Of a DNA stretch of 32,901 bases, positions 1 through 12,701 are shown piece after piece. The notes beneath the pieces were generated by a model. The model saw nothing but the letters and a program-made list of their open reading frames with translations, had not been told where the DNA came from and ran no database searches. The stretch comes from an uncultured Pelagibacteraceae bacterium (GTDB lineage Bacteria > Pseudomonadota > Alphaproteobacteria > Pelagibacterales > Pelagibacteraceae). The stretch lies in the NCBI GenBank assembly GCA_902513955.1, contig CABXOW010000013.1, positions 1 to 32,901 of the forward strand, written 5' to 3'. Every line of letters begins with the position of its first letter. The first letter of the stretch is position 1. The position numbers and the translations under genes were made by a program.

Positions 1-1783
1 TAGTGCATGCTTCTTTAAAACAAGCTCTACCAGCAAGTTCAAAAGCTAGAACGCTTGAGTCCACATCATGATGTAAACCATCTAAAATTGTCACTTTATA
101 ATCTATCATTGGAAAACCACAAAGAATTCCATTGTCAGAAACTGTTTCAATTCCTTTTTCTACACCTGGAATAAATTCTTTAGGAATTGCACCACCCTTA
201 ATTTTACTCTCAACAGATCTTCCAGCACCTGGTTCTTGAGGTTCAACAAGAAGTTTAACTTTTGCAAACTGACCAGCACCACCGCTTTGCTTTTTATGTG
301 TATATTCAACTTCAGATGCATTTTCTAATGTTTCTCTGTATGCTACTTGTGGAGCACCTACATTTGCCTCAACCTTAAATTCTCTTTTCATTCTATCAAC
401 AATTATATCTAAGTGTAATTCACCCATACCTTTAATAATTGTTTGACCAGATTCCTCATCAGACGTGACTCTGAATGATGGGTCTTCTTTAGCAAGTCTT
501 CCCAAAGCTTCACCCATTTTTTCTTGGTCAGCTTTTGTTTTTGGTTCAACAGCAATTTCAATGACAGGATCTGGAAATTCCATAGGTTCTAATAAAACTG
601 GTTTCTCTTCATCACATAAGGTATGACCTGTGATAGTATATTTTAAACCAGCTAATGCAACTATATCACCAGCATTTGCTTCTTTAATATCTTCTCTAGA
701 GTTAGCATGCATCAATAACATTCTTCCTACTCTTTCTTCTTTTTCTTTTGACGAATTATAAATTCCTGTACCAGTTTTAATAGTTCCTGAATAAATTCTT
801 ATAAATGTCAAAGAACCAACAAATGGATCGTTCGCAACTTTAAAAGCTAAAGCAGAAAATGGTTGACTATCTTCAAATTTCATTTCCATCTCATCTTCAG
901 AACCAGGTTTAGTTCCTTTAATTGATCCAATGTCAATTGGGCTAGGTAAGTAATTTATTGTAGCATCAAGCAACGGTTGAACACCTTTATTTTTAAAAGC
1001 TGAACCAGTCGTTATTGGTACAAAGCTAAAATTTAATGTCCCTTTTCTTATACATCTAACTAAATCTTCTTCTTTAATTTCATCTCCATTTAAGTAAGCT
1101 TCCATTAATTTTTCGTCTTGTTCAACAGCTGTCTCAACTAATTCTGTTCTATATTTTTGAGATATTTCTTTTAAATCATCTGGTATATCTTTGTAATCCC
1201 ATTCAGCACCCAATGCTTCATTTTTCCAAACTTGTGCTTTCATTTTAACAAGATCAACAACGCCCGAAAGTGATGCTTCAATTCCAATTGGTATTTGAAT
1301 TGGTAATGGTTTACATCCCAATCTAACTCTAATCATATCAACACATCTAAAAAAATCTGCACCAGTTCTATCTAGTTTGTTAACAAAACAAATTCTTGGA
1401 ACTTTATATTTATCAGCTTGTCTCCAAACAGTTTCTGATTGAGGCTCAACTCCTGCCACACCATCAAAAACACAAACAGCACCATCTAAAACTTTAAGAG
1501 ATCTTTCAACTTCAATAGTAAAATCTACGTGACCAGGGGTATCAATAATATTAATTCTATGATCATTCCAAAAACAAGTAGTTGCTGCAGAGGTAATAGT
1601 AATTCCTCTTTCTTGTTCTTGTTCCATCCAATCCATAGTTGCAGCACCATCATGTACTTCTCCTATTTTATGGCTTTTACCTGTGTAGTATAAAATTCTT
1701 TCTGTAGTAGTAGTTTTCCCGGCATCGATGTGGGCCATGATCCCGATATTTCTATATTTATCTAATGTATGAGTTCTAGCCAT
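1..1783 (-). CDS. fusA: Elongation factor G (3' end outside window)
   Basis: Translational GTPase that drives ribosomal translocation and, with RRF, ribosome recycling. The minus-strand frame opens with ATG at 1783 and stays open to the window start, giving about 594 of an expected ~690 residues; the C-terminus (domain V) is missing only because the window ends. The protein starts [20 protein letters not shown], followed by the P-loop AHIDAGKT (residues 17-24), the switch II motif DTPGHVDF and the specificity motif NKLD. The later GMGELHLDI and the domain IV segment are also readable. It lies 6 bp after rpsG, as the third gene of a classic str operon (rpsL-rpsG-fusA). Identification is by family motifs and context. 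Confidence 0.97.
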   Translation of the reverse strand, partial: MARTHTLDKYRNIGIMAHIDAGKTTTTERILYYTGKSHKIGEVHDGAATMDWMEQEQERGITITSAATTCFWNDHRINIIDTPGHVDFTIEVERSLKVLDGAVCVFDGVAGVEPQSETVWRQADKYKVPRICFVNKLDRTGADFFRCVDMIRVRLGCKPLPIQIPIGIEASLSGVVDLVKMKAQVWKNEALGAEWDYKDIPDDLKEISQKYRTELVETAVEQDEKLMEAYLNGDEIKEEDLVRCIRKGTLNFSFVPITTGSAFKNKGVQPLLDATINYLPSPIDIGSIKGTKPGSEDEMEMKFEDSQPFSALAFKVANDPFVGSLTFIRIYSGTIKTGTGIYNSSKEKEERVGRMLLMHANSREDIKEANAGDIVALAGLKYTITGHTLCDEEKPVLLEPMEFPDPVIEIAVEPKTKADQEKMGEALGRLAKEDPSFRVTSDEESGQTIIKGMGELHLDIIVDRMKREFKVEANVGAPQVAYRETLENASEVEYTHKKQSGGAGQFAKVKLLVEPQEPGAGRSVESKIKGGAIPKEFIPGVEKGIETVSDNGILCGFPMIDYKVTILDGLHHDVDSSVLAFELAGRACFKEACT

Positions 1784-1789
1784 GATTTA

Positions 1790-2260
1790 TTACCATCTAA
1801 AATGTGCAAACGCTTTATTAGACTCAGCCATTTTATGCACATCCTCTCTTTTTTTAACTGCAGCCCCTTTTTTTTCATATGCATCGAACAGTTCATTAAA
1901 AATTTTATCTGACATATGTTTGTCTTTTCTTTTTCTTGCAGAGTCTACTAACCATCTAATTGCTAAAGCCTGAGCTCTCTTATTTTTTACCTCAACAGGT
2001 ACTTGATAAGTAGCACCACCAACTCTTCTCGATCTTACTTCAACAGTTGGCTTAATATTATTTATAGCTTCATTAAAAATATTAATAGGTTCATCTTTTG
2101 ATTTGGTTTTAATTTTTTCGATTGCATCATAAACAATCTTAGCAGCAACACCTCTTTTGCCATCGTACATTATATTGTTAATTAATTTAGGAATTATAGT
2201 TGAATTAAATTTTGGATCTGGAACTACATTTTTTTTTGGTTGGGTTTTTTTTCTAGACAT
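1790..2260 (-). CDS. rpsG: 30S ribosomal protein S7
   Basis: Primary binder of the 3' major domain of 16S rRNA; it nucleates assembly of the 30S head and contacts E-site tRNA. The 156-residue length is normal for bacterial S7. The typical segments are present: IPKLINNIMYDGKR near the N-terminus, the central NIKPTVEVRSRRVGGATYQVPVEV and the ALAIRWLV helix, ending in ...AFAHFRW. Its start codon shares a base with the rpsL stop (TAATG), so translation is probably coupled to S12. fusA follows after 6 bp. In E. coli S7 is the autoregulator of the str operon; whether that holds here cannot be seen. Confidence 0.98.
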   Translation of the reverse strand: MSRKKTQPKKNVVPDPKFNSTIIPKLINNIMYDGKRGVAAKIVYDAIEKIKTKSKDEPINIFNEAINNIKPTVEVRSRRVGGATYQVPVEVKNKRAQALAIRWLVDSARKRKDKHMSDKIFNELFDAYEKKGAAVKKREDVHKMAESNKAFAHFRW

Positions 2261-2631
2261 TATTTACCTTTTTTAGTTCCGTATAAAGATCTTCTTTTTT
2301 TTCTATTAGCAACACCTTGAGTATCAAGATTACCTCTTAAGATATGATAACGTACGCCCGGTAAATCTTTTACCCTACCACCTCTGATTAATACCACAGA
2401 GTGTTCTTGAAGATTATGACCTTCCCCAGGAATGTAAGCTGTTACTTCAAAGCCATTTGAAAGTCTTACTCTTGCAACTTTTCTTAATGCAGAGTTTGGT
2501 TTTTTTGGAGTCGTTGTATACACTTTAACACACACACCTCTTTTAAGAGGTTGTTTTTGTAACGCAGGAACTTTATTCCTGGTTAATTGTTTAACTCTTT
2601 TTTTTCTTAACAACTGATTTATAGTTGGCAT
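2260..2631 (-). CDS. rpsL: 30S ribosomal protein S12
   Basis: Decoding-centre protein that helps control translational fidelity. The 123 residues match the family length. The highly conserved loop [19 protein letters not shown] and the [20 protein letters not shown] segment are intact. The lysines in these two loops, the usual sites of streptomycin-resistance substitutions, are unsubstituted. It is the first gene of the str operon here, preceded by a 172-bp gap after rpoC with a promoter-like sequence, and it overlaps rpsG by one base. Confidence 0.98.
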   Translation of the reverse strand: MPTINQLLRKKRVKQLTRNKVPALQKQPLKRGVCVKVYTTTPKKPNSALRKVARVRLSNGFEVTAYIPGEGHNLQEHSVVLIRGGRVKDLPGVRYHILRGNLDTQGVANRKKRRSLYGTKKGK

Positions 2632-2743
2632 AAAATTTTTTAAAATTAATTAATTTATTTTTAGAAGAAAATAACTGACAGGTTATTTTGTGGCAGCGTT
2701 TAGTACTATTAGTAGGTACTACATTCCAACCAAAAACATCGCC

Positions 2744-2771
2744 AAATTACTTATTAATACGTCTTTGTCAA
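2744..2771 (-). promoter_or_regulatory. Putative sigma-70 promoter of rpsL-rpsG-fusA
   Basis: On the minus strand a perfect TTGACA (2766-2771) is followed after 16 bp by TAATTT (2744-2749), placing a start about 105 bp upstream of the rpsL ATG. This lies in the only sizeable gap (2632-2803) between rpoC and rpsL. A short inverted repeat (aataac...gttatt, 2670-2687) follows in the presumed leader. The -35 is convincing, the -10 is weak; the gap may be read through from rpoC as well. Confidence 0.5.
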
Positions 2772-2803
2772 ACTAAAACTTCAAGTATTAAGTGATATTT
2801 TTA

Positions 2804-5800
2804 CTAATTTGCGGGAGTTTCTGAAGCTTCTGATGTTTCTAATTTATCTTGTTCGGCAATAAAATTATTATCATCTTCAAGTGCTTTTTTGTTCCACTTA
2901 TTTTTAATACTACCTGTACCAGCTGGAACCAATCTACCAACAATAACATTCTCTTTCAGACCATTTAATGGGTCAACTTTACCTTTAATTGCTGCATCGG
3001 TTAAAACTCTTGTTGTTTCCTGGAATGAAGCGGCTGAAATAAACGACTCTGTTTGTAATGAAGCTTTAGTAATACCCATCAACACACGTTCACCGACAGC
3101 AGGTGTTTTACCTTCTGCAGCCAACTTCTCGTTTATGTTATCAAATTTTATTCTATCAATGACTTCGCCTGGTAAATAACTAGAGTCACCTGAAACTTTT
3201 ACTTCAACTTTTTTAAGCATTTGTCTTAATATAGTTTCAATGTGTTTATCATTAATAATTACACCTTGTAATCTGTATACTTCTTGAACTTGATTAACAA
3301 AGTACTCTGTTAATTCTTTAATTCCCAATACTCTTAAAATATCATGAGGTAATGGTTGTCCATCAAGTAAGTACTCACCTTTTTGAATTTTTTCACCTGG
3401 GTTAAAGTTGATATGTTTTCCTTTTGGAATCAAATAATTTGAAGGTTCGGCTCCATCTTCAGGAACAATAGATACTCTTTGTTTTCCTCTAACTTCTTTA
3501 CCAAATACAACTTGTCCATCATTTTCGGCAATGATTGCGCTATCTTTTGCTTTTCTTGCTTCAAATAATTCAGCAACTCTTGGTAGCCCACCTGTGATAT
3601 CTTTTGTCTTTGTAGTTTCTTTTGGAAGTCTTGCAATAACATCTCCTGCAAAAACCTTTTGTCCATCTTTAATCGAAAGTATTGAATCTGGTACTAAGTA
3701 ATATCTTGCTTCATTATCATCTGCCTTTTTAATGACATTACCTTTTTCGTCTCTAAGAGTGATTCTAGGTTTTAAATCTGTACTTTTAGACTGCGCTCTC
3801 CAGTCAATAACTGATTTAGAAGATATACCAGTAGCATCATCTGTAGTTTCTTGAATAGAAACTCCGTCAATTAAATCTACAAAGCTTGCTGTACCACTTT
3901 TTTCAGCTATTACAGGAGTAGTGTATGGATCCCATTCGCAAATTTTTGTGTTACCTTTAATCTTATCGCCGTTATTAAAAAATAATTTTGATCCATAAGC
4001 AACTTTATAAACTGCTATTTGAACTCCATTATCATCTTCAATAGATAACTGAGTATTTCTACCCATAACTATTAGATTTTTTTTAGAATCTTCCAATATA
4101 TTAGAGTTTATAATTTTAAGCGTTCCTTCGTTTTTACTAACAATTTGAGAATCTTGTTTAACAGAGGCTGTTCCACCAACGTGGAATGTTCTCATAGTTA
4201 ACTGAGTACCAGGCTCACCAATTGACTGAGCAGAAATCATACCAATAGCTTCTCCAACATGTACCATTTTTCCTCTAGATAAATCTCTTCCATAACAAGT
4301 AGAGCATACACCCTCTTTTGAACTGCAAGTCATTACAGAATAAACTTTGATAGATTTTACACCGGCTGCATCAATTAAATCACATCCTGTTTCATCAATC
4401 ATTTTTGATTTTTTAATTACTACTTCACCTGAAAGTGGGTTTTTTACCTCACCTGCTGTAACTCTTCCCAATGCTCTTTCAGATAAACTAACTACAACAT
4501 TTCCACCTTCTAAAATTTCTGAAAGCTCTATAAATCCTGGATCATCACATTGAATTTTTGTAATTGTTAAATCTTGAGCAACATCGCAAAGTCTTCTTGT
4601 TAAATAACCTGAGCTAGCTGTTTTAAGTGCCGTATCAGCTAGACCTTTTCTGGCTCCGTGAGTTGAATTGAAGTATTCTAGCGCAGTCAAACCCTCTTTA
4701 AAGTTTGAAATAATTGGACTTTCAATAATTTCACCTGAAGGTTTTGCAATCAGACCTCTCATACCCGCAAGCTGCTTCATCTGAGCTGCAGATCCTCTAG
4801 CTCCACTATCTGCCATCATATAAACTGAATTAATTTTTAGGCCTTCTGGTGTTTTTTCTGTAGCTGATATTCCCTTCATCATTTCACCAGCGACTTTATC
4901 TGTACATTTTGACCAAGCATCTACTACTTTATTGTATTTTTCACCCCTTGTAATCAATCCTTCAGAATATTGAGTTTCATAATCAGCAATTAAACCTTTT
5001 GTATCTTCAATTAATTGAGTTTTGCTTTCTGGAATTACAAGGTCATCTTTACCAAAAGAAATTCCTGCTTTAAAAGCATGTTTAAAACCTAAATCTTTTA
5101 ATTTATCGCAAAAAATAACAGTCGTTTTTTGTCCACAAAATCTAAATACTACATCGATAATCTCAGATACTGTTTTCTTGGGTAATAATCTGTCAACTAA
5201 AGAAAATTTAATATTATTATTTTTAGGAAGTAAGTTTGCTAATAAAAATCTTCCAGCTGTTGATGTGTATTTCTCATATTTTTTATTTCCATTTTCATCA
5301 ACAGTTTCAATTCTAGATATAATAGTACTATGAACTTTAATTTGTTCTGAAGCTAAAGCAAATTCTATAGCATTAACATCAACAAAATAACCTATGGGTT
5401 TATCTGTCAATGGTTCCTGTGACAGGTAATAAATACCTAAAATCATGTCCTGACTTGGTACAATAATCGGTTTACCATTTGATGGAGATAAAATGTTGTT
5501 TGTAGAAAGCATTAATATTCTGGCTTCTAATTGAGCTTCCAAACTTAATGGAACGTGAACAGCCATTTGATCACCATCAAAGTCTGCATTAAAAGCAGCA
5601 CAAGTCAAAGGGTGTAATTCAATTGCATCACCTTCTATAAGTTTAGGTTCAAATGCTTGTACGCCTAATCTGTGAAGTGTAGGAGCTCTGTTTAAAATTA
5701 CCGGGTGTTCTCTAACAATTAATTCTAATGCATCCCAAACAGCATTTGTTTCTTTTTCAACTAATTTTTTAGCTTGTTTGATTGTTGATGCTAATCCAAG

Positions 5801-6973
5801 CTTATTTAATCTAGCATACAAGAATGGCTTAAATAGCTCTAAAGCCATTTTTTTTGGCAAACCACACTCATGAAGTTTTAGGTCTGGACCAACAACAATT
5901 ACAGATCTTCCTGAGTAGTCTACCCTTTTACCAAGTAAGTTTTGTCTAAATCTACCTTGCTTACCTTTTAGCATTTCCGCTAAAGATTTAAGAGGTCTTT
6001 TTCCAGTTCCAGTTATTATTCTTCCTCTTCTACCATTATCAAATAATGCATCCACAGATTCTTGAAGCATTCTTTTTTCATTTCTAATAATGATGTCTGG
6101 AGCTTTTAGATCCATTAATCTTTTTAATCTGTTATTTCTATTAATAACTCTTCTATAAAGATCATTTAAGTCTGAAGTTGCAAATCTACCACCATCTAAC
6201 GGCACTAATGGTCTTAATTCAGGTGGAATAACTGGCACAACTGTTAAAATCATCCATTCAGGTTTTTGACCAGTTTCAATAAAAGATTCTACTAATTTTA
6301 ATCTTTTTATAGCTCTTTCTTCGTTAACTTTAGATTTTGTCTCTTTAATAAAGCTAACTAGATTTTTTCTCTCTAATTCTAAATCTAAATTTTTTAACAT
6401 TTCGAGAACAGCTTCAGCACCAATACCAGCGGTAAATGACTCTTCGCCAAAATCATCTTGGTATTTTGCAAGTTCTTCTTCATTTAGAAGTTGATTTTTT
6501 TGCAATCCAGTTAAACCAGGTTCTATTACGATAAAGTTTTCAAAATATAAAACTCTTTCAATTTCTTTAAGTTTCATATCAACAGCTAAAGCTATTCTGC
6601 TAGGTAAAGATTTTAAAAACCAAATATGGGCAACCGGTGTAGCTAAATTAATATGACCCATTCGTTCTCTACGAACATTAGATTTTGTTACTTCAACACC
6701 ACATTTTTCGCAGATAATACCTCTGAATTTCATTCGTTTGTATTTTCCACACAAACATTCGTAATCTTTAATTGGTCCAAAAATTCTAGCACAAAATAGA
6801 CCATCTTTTTCAGGTCTAAAAGTTCTATAATTTATTGTTTCTGGTTTTTTAATTTCACCAAAAGTCCATGATTTAATTTTTTCAGGACTTGCTAAAGAAA
6901 TTTTAATGCTATTAAAATTTTGAGCTTCAGAAATTTCAGTATTTTTAAATAAATCTGTTAGTTCTTTTTTCAT
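2804..6973 (-). CDS. rpoC: DNA-directed RNA polymerase subunit beta'
   Basis: Largest catalytic subunit of RNA polymerase. The 1389-residue length is typical for alphaproteobacteria. The N-terminal zinc ribbon is visible ([20 protein letters not shown], around residues 70-90). The active-site motif [12 protein letters not shown] (around residue 460) holds the three Mg-binding aspartates. The [18 protein letters not shown] switch region and the second cysteine cluster ([16 protein letters not shown]) are present, followed by the bridge-helix/trigger-loop region [16 protein letters not shown]. The tail is rich in acidic residues and Ser/Thr. It starts 3 bp after rpoB and is clearly cotranscribed with it. 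Confidence 0.99.
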   Translation of the reverse strand: MKKELTDLFKNTEISEAQNFNSIKISLASPEKIKSWTFGEIKKPETINYRTFRPEKDGLFCARIFGPIKDYECLCGKYKRMKFRGIICEKCGVEVTKSNVRRERMGHINLATPVAHIWFLKSLPSRIALAVDMKLKEIERVLYFENFIVIEPGLTGLQKNQLLNEEELAKYQDDFGEESFTAGIGAEAVLEMLKNLDLELERKNLVSFIKETKSKVNEERAIKRLKLVESFIETGQKPEWMILTVVPVIPPELRPLVPLDGGRFATSDLNDLYRRVINRNNRLKRLMDLKAPDIIIRNEKRMLQESVDALFDNGRRGRIITGTGKRPLKSLAEMLKGKQGRFRQNLLGKRVDYSGRSVIVVGPDLKLHECGLPKKMALELFKPFLYARLNKLGLASTIKQAKKLVEKETNAVWDALELIVREHPVILNRAPTLHRLGVQAFEPKLIEGDAIELHPLTCAAFNADFDGDQMAVHVPLSLEAQLEARILMLSTNNILSPSNGKPIIVPSQDMILGIYYLSQEPLTDKPIGYFVDVNAIEFALASEQIKVHSTIISRIETVDENGNKKYEKYTSTAGRFLLANLLPKNNNIKFSLVDRLLPKKTVSEIIDVVFRFCGQKTTVIFCDKLKDLGFKHAFKAGISFGKDDLVIPESKTQLIEDTKGLIADYETQYSEGLITRGEKYNKVVDAWSKCTDKVAGEMMKGISATEKTPEGLKINSVYMMADSGARGSAAQMKQLAGMRGLIAKPSGEIIESPIISNFKEGLTALEYFNSTHGARKGLADTALKTASSGYLTRRLCDVAQDLTITKIQCDDPGFIELSEILEGGNVVVSLSERALGRVTAGEVKNPLSGEVVIKKSKMIDETGCDLIDAAGVKSIKVYSVMTCSSKEGVCSTCYGRDLSRGKMVHVGEAIGMISAQSIGEPGTQLTMRTFHVGGTASVKQDSQIVSKNEGTLKIINSNILEDSKKNLIVMGRNTQLSIEDDNGVQIAVYKVAYGSKLFFNNGDKIKGNTKICEWDPYTTPVIAEKSGTASFVDLIDGVSIQETTDDATGISSKSVIDWRAQSKSTDLKPRITLRDEKGNVIKKADDNEARYYLVPDSILSIKDGQKVFAGDVIARLPKETTKTKDITGGLPRVAELFEARKAKDSAIIAENDGQVVFGKEVRGKQRVSIVPEDGAEPSNYLIPKGKHINFNPGEKIQKGEYLLDGQPLPHDILRVLGIKELTEYFVNQVQEVYRLQGVIINDKHIETILRQMLKKVEVKVSGDSSYLPGEVIDRIKFDNINEKLAAEGKTPAVGERVLMGITKASLQTESFISAASFQETTRVLTDAAIKGKVDPLNGLKENVIVGRLVPAGTGSIKNKWNKKALEDDNNFIAEQDKLETSEASETPAN

Positions 6974-6976
6974 TTT

Positions 6977-9900
6977 TTAATTAAGCTCCACGTTTAATGC
7001 TAATGATTTAATTTCTTTAACTAGAACATTAAATGACTCGGGAATACCTGACTCAAAGTTTTCTTCACCTTTAACTATAGTTTCGTAAACTTTAACCCTA
7101 CCTGCTACATCGTCTGATTTAACAGTTAATATCTCTTGAAGTGTATACGATGCTCCATAAGCCTCTAATGCCCAGACTTCCATTTCACCAAATCTTTGAC
7201 CTCCTAATTGTGCCTTACCACCCAATGGTTGTTGAGTTACCAAACTATAAGGACCTGTTGATCTAGCATGAATTTTATCTTCAACTAAATGGTGGAGTTT
7301 AAGCATATAAATAATACCAACTGTTACAGGTCTATCAAATTTTTCACCTGTTCTACCATCCCACAAGTATGTTTGTCCTGTTCCTGGTAAATTAGCTAGT
7401 TCTAACATTTCTGTTACATTTTTTTCTTTAGCACCATCAAATACTGGAGTTGATATTGCTATACCATTTTGTAAATTTTCACATAAATCTTTAAATTCTG
7501 GTTTTGACAGCTTTTCAACTTTTTCATTAAAAATTTCTTCACCATAAACAGATTTTAGGAATTTCGATATTTTTTCAGTTTTTTCAATTTTTTTATTATT
7601 TTCATTAACTAATTTTTTAACTTCCTCACCAAATTCTTTACAAGCCCATCCTAAGTGAGTTTCCAAAATTTGACCAACATTCATACGACTAGGTACACCA
7701 AGTGGATTTAAAACTATGTCTACTGGTCTTCCATCTTCCCTGTAAGGCATATCTTCTACTGGAACAATTTTACTAACAACACCTTTGTTACCGTGTCTTC
7801 CTGACATCTTGTCACCTGGTCTTAGTCTTCTTTTGATTGCAACGAAAACTTTAACCATTTTCATTACACTTGGTAATAAATCATCACCACTTCTAATTTT
7901 TAAAACTTTATCCTCAAATCTCTCAGTAATATCTTGTTTGGCTTTATTGTACTGGTCTTTTAGTTGAGCTAAAGTTGCTTCATTATTAACATTTGCTACT
8001 GTTATTTTAAATATATCATTGATAGATAACTTATCGATCGTTTCAAAATCTAATTCAGTACTTTCTGCTAAATCTTTAACTTTTTTAGTCAAAGAAGATC
8101 CTGATAAGAATTGTGATGCTCTTTGTTTAATACTTCTCTCTAAAATCTCTTCTTCAACAATTTTATCTTGTTGTACTTGTTCAATTTCAGCTCTTTCAAT
8201 TGTAATAGATCTTTCATCTTTTTCTATACCGTGTCTATTAAATACTCTTACATCAACAACAGTTCCACTGCTGCCTCTAGACATTCTTAATGATGTATCT
8301 GTTACATCTATTGCTTTTTCACCAAAAATTGATCTTAAAAGCTTTTCCTCAGGCCCAGAAGCTGAGTCTCCCTTTGGAGTAACCTTTCCAACCAAAATAT
8401 CACCGGCATTAACTTCAGCGCCAATATAAACGATACCAGATTCATCAAGATTTTTTAATGTTTCTTCGTTCACGTTTGGAATATCTCTTGTAATATCTTC
8501 TTCACCTAATTTTGTATCTCTTGCCATTATTTCATATTCAACAATATGAACAGAAGTAAACACATCATCAGTGACACATCTTTCAGAAATCAAAATTGAA
8601 TCTTCAAAATTATAACCTTGCCAAGGCATAAATGCTACAGTTACATTTTTACCTAAAGCTAGCTCACCTAATTTAGTAGATGGACCATCAGCTATAATAT
8701 CTCCAGATTTAACCTTGTCGCCAACTCTAACTAATGGTTTTTGATTAATACATGTATTTTGGTTTGATCTTTTGAATTTTTGTAAATTATAAATGTCTAC
8801 ACCTGATTTAGAAAAGTCAGTTTCTTCAGTTACTTTAATTACGATTCTTTTACCATCAATTTTGTCTACAGTACCGTCTCGTTTTGCAACAATAGTAACA
8901 CCAGAGTCTAAAGCAACATCACTTTCGATACCCGTTCCTACTAATGGAGACTCAGGTTTCAATAATGGAACTGCTTGTCTCATCATGTTTGATCCCATTA
9001 ATGCTCTGTTTGCATCATCATTTTCTAAGAAAGGTATTAATGAAGCTGCAACTGAAACAAGCTGTTTAGGCGATACATCGATATAATCAATAGTATCTGG
9101 TTTTGCTAAAAGGAAATTCAAATTTTGTCTACAAGAAACTAGTTCTTCAACTATTTTTCCATCTTTATCTAATTTTGTATTTGCTTGGGCAATGGTAAAT
9201 TTAGTTTCTTCCATTGCAGATAAATACTCAACATTGTTTTGAACAACGCCATCCTTAACTTTTTTATATGGACTTTCGATAAAACCATATTTATTAATTT
9301 TTGCATAAGTTGATAAACTGTTTATCAGCCCAATGTTTGGTCCTTCTGGAGTTTCGATCGGACAAATTCTTCCATAGTGAGTTGGGTGGACGTCACGAAC
9401 TTCAAAACCCGCTCTTTCTCTAGTTAAACCACCTGGTCCTAAAGCTGAGACTCTTCTTTTATGTGTTATCTCAGATAACGGATTTGTTTGATCCATAAAT
9501 TGTGAAAGCTGAGAACTTGCAAAAAAATCTTTTAACGAGACTGTTAATGGTTTTGCATTAATTAAATCTTGAGGCATTGCAGACTCAACATCTAATGTTG
9601 TCATTTTTTCTTTAATAGCTCTTTCCATTCTGTAAACACCGATACGAGCTTGATTTTCAACTAATTCACCAACAGAACGTACTCTTCTGTTTCCTAAATG
9701 ATCAATGTCATCAACTTCATCTTTTCCATCACGTAAATCCAACATTTTATGAATGATAGCTATAATATCGTCATTTCTTAAAATAGTGATTTTATCTGAA
9801 CATTCTTGGTTTAATCTTGAATTCATTTTAACTCTACCAACATCAGAAAGATCATATCTGTCTGAGCTAAAAAATAGATTATTAAAAATTTGAGTAGCTA

Positions 9901-11062
9901 TTTCAATTGTTGGCGGCTCACCAGGTCTAAGCATTTTATAGATTTCTGTAATAGCCTCATCTTTTGAATTATTTTTATCATTTAAAATTGTGGTTAATAA
10001 ATAAGGCCCTTTGTTAATTGAATTTGTTACAGAGATTTGTAAAGAATGTATATTTGCATCTAATATTTGTTGAATAACAGCATCATTAAGTTCTGTACCT
10101 ATTGAAAAAGTACCTTCTTCCTCTTCATTTACCTTAACATTTCTGTGTAAACATTTTCCAAATAAAGACTCTTTCGATACCAAAATGTCTTTAAGGCCAT
10201 CATTTGCTAATTTTTTTGCATTTAAAAAATTAATTTTATCACCTAATTTTATTACTACCTCACCAGTCTTTGCATCAACTACTTCCTCTGAAAAGTTTTT
10301 AGCTTTATAATTTTCTGGATTAAATTTTGTTTTCCACTTTTCAGTTTTAGGGTCGTAACTATATTGTTCGTTATCATAAAATTCATCTGCAATTTCTGCT
10401 ATAGAATATCCTAATGCTAATAGTAAAGTTGAAGCAAAAATTTTTTTTTTTCTGTCAATTTTAAAATATAGAAAATCTTTAACATCATATTCAAAATCTA
10501 ACCAAGAACCTCTATTTGGAATTACCCTGCAGTTAAATAATAATTTACCACTTGCATGGGTTTTACCTTTGTCATGATCAAAAAATACACCAGGACTTCT
10601 ATGCATTTGATTTACGACTACTCTTTGCACGCCATTAGTTATAAAAGTACCACTGTTGGTCATCATAGGTACTTCACCCATGTAAACTTCTTGTTCTTTT
10701 GCTGATAAGATGTCTTTTGTATTATTTTCCTGGTCTATTTCATAAACAACTAATCTTAAAGTACATTTAAGAGCTGATGAATATGTTAAACCTCTGGTTA
10801 TACATTCTTCAACGTCAAATTTTGGTTTTTCTAATCTATAAGAAACATATTCTAATGTTGCCTTGTCATTTAAGTCTTCAATTGGGAATATACTTTTAAA
10901 AACTCTATCAAACCCTTTAGTTAACTCTGTTTCAGAATAAAATTCAGTTAATTCTTTGTAAGAATTTTTTTGTACTTCGATTAAATTTGGAATGGATAAG
11001 CTTTCTTTAAGTTTACCAAAACTTTTTCTTATGTTTTTTTTTTCAGTAAAAGATAATTGCAT
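6977..11062 (-). CDS. rpoB: DNA-directed RNA polymerase subunit beta
   Basis: Second catalytic subunit of RNA polymerase. It has 1361 residues, a normal length. The rifampicin-binding cluster reads [20 protein letters not shown] with the usual sensitive residues D, H and S (SALGPGGL) in place. [17 protein letters not shown], the [12 protein letters not shown] block and the C-terminal [19 protein letters not shown] and [24 protein letters not shown] blocks are intact. An uninterrupted run of 11 A (coding strand) lies in codons for DRKKKIF near 10441-10451. The gene follows rplL after a 56-bp spacer containing a strong hairpin, the usual place for rpl-rpo attenuation or processing. Confidence 0.99.
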   Translation of the reverse strand: MQLSFTEKKNIRKSFGKLKESLSIPNLIEVQKNSYKELTEFYSETELTKGFDRVFKSIFPIEDLNDKATLEYVSYRLEKPKFDVEECITRGLTYSSALKCTLRLVVYEIDQENNTKDILSAKEQEVYMGEVPMMTNSGTFITNGVQRVVVNQMHRSPGVFFDHDKGKTHASGKLLFNCRVIPNRGSWLDFEYDVKDFLYFKIDRKKKIFASTLLLALGYSIAEIADEFYDNEQYSYDPKTEKWKTKFNPENYKAKNFSEEVVDAKTGEVVIKLGDKINFLNAKKLANDGLKDILVSKESLFGKCLHRNVKVNEEEEGTFSIGTELNDAVIQQILDANIHSLQISVTNSINKGPYLLTTILNDKNNSKDEAITEIYKMLRPGEPPTIEIATQIFNNLFFSSDRYDLSDVGRVKMNSRLNQECSDKITILRNDDIIAIIHKMLDLRDGKDEVDDIDHLGNRRVRSVGELVENQARIGVYRMERAIKEKMTTLDVESAMPQDLINAKPLTVSLKDFFASSQLSQFMDQTNPLSEITHKRRVSALGPGGLTRERAGFEVRDVHPTHYGRICPIETPEGPNIGLINSLSTYAKINKYGFIESPYKKVKDGVVQNNVEYLSAMEETKFTIAQANTKLDKDGKIVEELVSCRQNLNFLLAKPDTIDYIDVSPKQLVSVAASLIPFLENDDANRALMGSNMMRQAVPLLKPESPLVGTGIESDVALDSGVTIVAKRDGTVDKIDGKRIVIKVTEETDFSKSGVDIYNLQKFKRSNQNTCINQKPLVRVGDKVKSGDIIADGPSTKLGELALGKNVTVAFMPWQGYNFEDSILISERCVTDDVFTSVHIVEYEIMARDTKLGEEDITRDIPNVNEETLKNLDESGIVYIGAEVNAGDILVGKVTPKGDSASGPEEKLLRSIFGEKAIDVTDTSLRMSRGSSGTVVDVRVFNRHGIEKDERSITIERAEIEQVQQDKIVEEEILERSIKQRASQFLSGSSLTKKVKDLAESTELDFETIDKLSINDIFKITVANVNNEATLAQLKDQYNKAKQDITERFEDKVLKIRSGDDLLPSVMKMVKVFVAIKRRLRPGDKMSGRHGNKGVVSKIVPVEDMPYREDGRPVDIVLNPLGVPSRMNVGQILETHLGWACKEFGEEVKKLVNENNKKIEKTEKISKFLKSVYGEEIFNEKVEKLSKPEFKDLCENLQNGIAISTPVFDGAKEKNVTEMLELANLPGTGQTYLWDGRTGEKFDRPVTVGIIYMLKLHHLVEDKIHARSTGPYSLVTQQPLGGKAQLGGQRFGEMEVWALEAYGASYTLQEILTVKSDDVAGRVKVYETIVKGEENFESGIPESFNVLVKEIKSLALNVELN

Positions 11063-11074
11063 CTATGTTTAATA

Positions 11075-11098
11075 ATACTGATTAAAAATAATCAGTAT
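11075..11098 (-). promoter_or_regulatory. Hairpin between rplL and rpoB (attenuator or processing site)
   Basis: A perfect 10-bp inverted repeat with a 4-base loop: atactgatta, loop aaaa, taatcagtat. It sits in the 56-bp gap between rplL and rpoB. On the minus strand it is followed by TATTAAAC, not a long T tract, so it is a poor full terminator. In E. coli the same gap holds an attenuator and an RNase III site that set the ratio of L7/L12 to RNA polymerase; a similar role is inferred from position. Confidence 0.6.
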
Positions 11099-11118
11099 CC
11101 GAATTCTTTCTTATTAAT

Positions 11119-11484
11119 TTATTTAAGTTCTACTTTAGCGCCTGCAGCTTCTAACTTAGCTTTGATCTCTTCAGCTTCTTTTTTATTTACACCAGACTTA
11201 ACTTCTTTTGGTGCACCCTCTACAAGATCTTTAGCTTCTTTTAATCCTAATGAAGTTGCTGCTCTAACTTCTTTAATAACGTTAATTTTTTTCTCGCCTG
11301 CTGATATAAGCATAATTGTAAAATCATCTTTGTCTTCTGCTGGAGCCGCACTACCTGCTGCTACTGGAGCTGCTGCTGCAATTGGAGTTACACCCCATTT
11401 TTCTTCTAATTGTTTCGATAACTCTGCTGCTTCTGCAACAGTCAAACTTGAAAGATCTTCAATAATTTTATTTAGGTCAGGCAT
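11119..11484 (-). CDS. rplL: 50S ribosomal protein L7/L12
   Basis: Stalk protein that recruits and stimulates translational GTPases (EF-Tu and EF-G are in the same window). It has 121 residues: an N-terminal dimerisation domain ([22 protein letters not shown]), an Ala/Pro-rich flexible hinge ([20 protein letters not shown]), and the globular C-terminal domain with [20 protein letters not shown] and [20 protein letters not shown]. It begins 3 bp after rplJ and is followed by the hairpin before rpoB. Confidence 0.98.
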   Translation of the reverse strand: MPDLNKIIEDLSSLTVAEAAELSKQLEEKWGVTPIAAAAPVAAGSAAPAEDKDDFTIMLISAGEKKINVIKEVRAATSLGLKEAKDLVEGAPKEVKSGVNKKEAEEIKAKLEAAGAKVELK

Positions 11485-11487
11485 AAT

Positions 11488-12009
11488 TTACTCTTTGGGT
11501 TGTGTTTCAGAATTTTCTGCGGACAAATTACTCATTTTTTCTGAGTATGCAAGAAAAATACTCACTAATTTTGATGCTGGAGCATTCAAAATACCGACAA
11601 TATTTGCTCTCGCTTCGTCTAAAGTTGGTAAACTAGCTACATTTTGGACACCAGCCTGATCTAAGACTTCGTTATCCATTATTCCGCCAATTAATTTTAA
11701 ATTTTCGTTATCTTTTGCAAATTTTGAGAGAATCCTTGCGGACATTATAGCGTCTTCACCAAACGCAACAGCTGTTGGTCCGGTAAATAACCCTGACAAT
11801 TCTTTGCACTTAGTTTTTTCTAAAGCTAATTTAGTTATTCTATTTTTTGTTATTTTAAAGATTATTCCATGCTCTCTCATCTGTGCTCTTAACTCATCTA
11901 GTTGAGTCATTGTTAAACCTTGATAATGAGTAACCATAACAGCTTTGCTATTTTCAAACTGAGTTGTTATTTCTGAAATATAATTCTTTTTTTGCTCTTT
12001 AGTTAACAT
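11488..12009 (-). CDS. rplJ: 50S ribosomal protein L10
   Basis: Anchors L7/L12 dimers to the 50S base. 173 residues, normal for the family. The N-terminal domain shows YISEITTQFENSKAVMVTHY, GLTMTQLDELRAQMREHG and FKITKNRITKLALE, and the C-terminal helix that binds L7/L12 dimers follows. Only 2 bp separate it from rplA, so the long autoregulatory L10 leader known from E. coli is absent here; control would have to act at the upstream end of the operon or within rplA. Confidence 0.97.
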   Translation of the reverse strand: MLTKEQKKNYISEITTQFENSKAVMVTHYQGLTMTQLDELRAQMREHGIIFKITKNRITKLALEKTKCKELSGLFTGPTAVAFGEDAIMSARILSKFAKDNENLKLIGGIMDNEVLDQAGVQNVASLPTLDEARANIVGILNAPASKLVSIFLAYSEKMSNLSAENSETQPKE

Positions 12010-12011
12010 GA

Positions 12012-12701
12012 TTATATCGACTTCCCTAATTTGACTTTATACGAAACTCCCATTGATGAAGTAACAAAAGTATTCTTAATTAAATCACCTTTTAAAGTAT
12101 TGTTAGATTTTTCTTTTTCTAATGCATCTAATATTGCGTGAAAATTTTTTAATAATTGATCATCATGAAATGATTTTTTTCCTATACTAACACCTATATT
12201 ACCATCTTTGTCATTTCTAATTTCAACTTGACCAGATTTTGCATTAGTCACAGCCTCTTTAATATTTTCAGAAACAGAACCTAGTTTAGGATTTGGCATT
12301 AATCCTTTTGGACCCAAAACTTTACCCAATTTAGAAAGCTTAATCATCATTCCAGGTGTGCATATTAATTTTTCAAAATTCAATTCACCGCCTTTAATTT
12401 TTTCAACAAATTCATCGCTACCAACAATATCAGCTCCTGCATCTTTGGCTTCTTGTGTTTTATTATCTTCACAAACAACAGCCACTTTAACTTTTTTTCC
12501 AGTACCACCTGGTAAGTTAACAACGGTTCTAATATTAACTTCACTTTTCTTTTGTTTATTGTTTATTTGAAAAATTAAATCTACAGACTCATCAAATTTA
12601 GTTGTACAATTTTTTTTAACTTCAGGTAATAATTTTTCAATGCCCTCAACGTCAAGATCTTTTGTTTTTTCAGGTAATTTTTTATATCTTTTTGATGACA
12701 T
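12012..12701 (-). CDS. rplA: 50S ribosomal protein L1
   Basis: Forms the L1 stalk beside the E site and guides release of deacylated tRNA. 229 residues; the signature segments are RTVVNLPGGTGKKVKVAVV, the GLMPNPKLGSV motif after KLGKVLGPK, and the C-terminal FVTSSMGVSYKVKL. The start overlaps the rplK stop by one base, as expected for the L11-L1 pair, where L1 represses translation of the bicistronic message in many bacteria. Confidence 0.98.
   Translation of the reverse strand: MSSKRYKKLPEKTKDLDVEGIEKLLPEVKKNCTTKFDESVDLIFQINNKQKKSEVNIRTVVNLPGGTGKKVKVAVVCEDNKTQEAKDAGADIVGSDEFVEKIKGGELNFEKLICTPGMMIKLSKLGKVLGPKGLMPNPKLGSVSENIKEAVTNAKSGQVEIRNDKDGNIGVSIGKKSFHDDQLLKNFHAILDALEKEKSNNTLKGDLIKNTFVTSSMGVSYKVKLGKSI

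Noticed and set aside
8019-8429. 136-codon plus-strand frame inside rpoB
   Set aside because: Antisense to conserved rpoB sequence; no start signal or domain.
11057-11659. 200-codon plus-strand frame antisense to rplL and rplJ
   Set aside because: Shadow of two highly conserved ribosomal genes; it crosses the rplJ/rplL boundary and its composition (Ser/Ala/Ile-rich) follows from the complementary codons.
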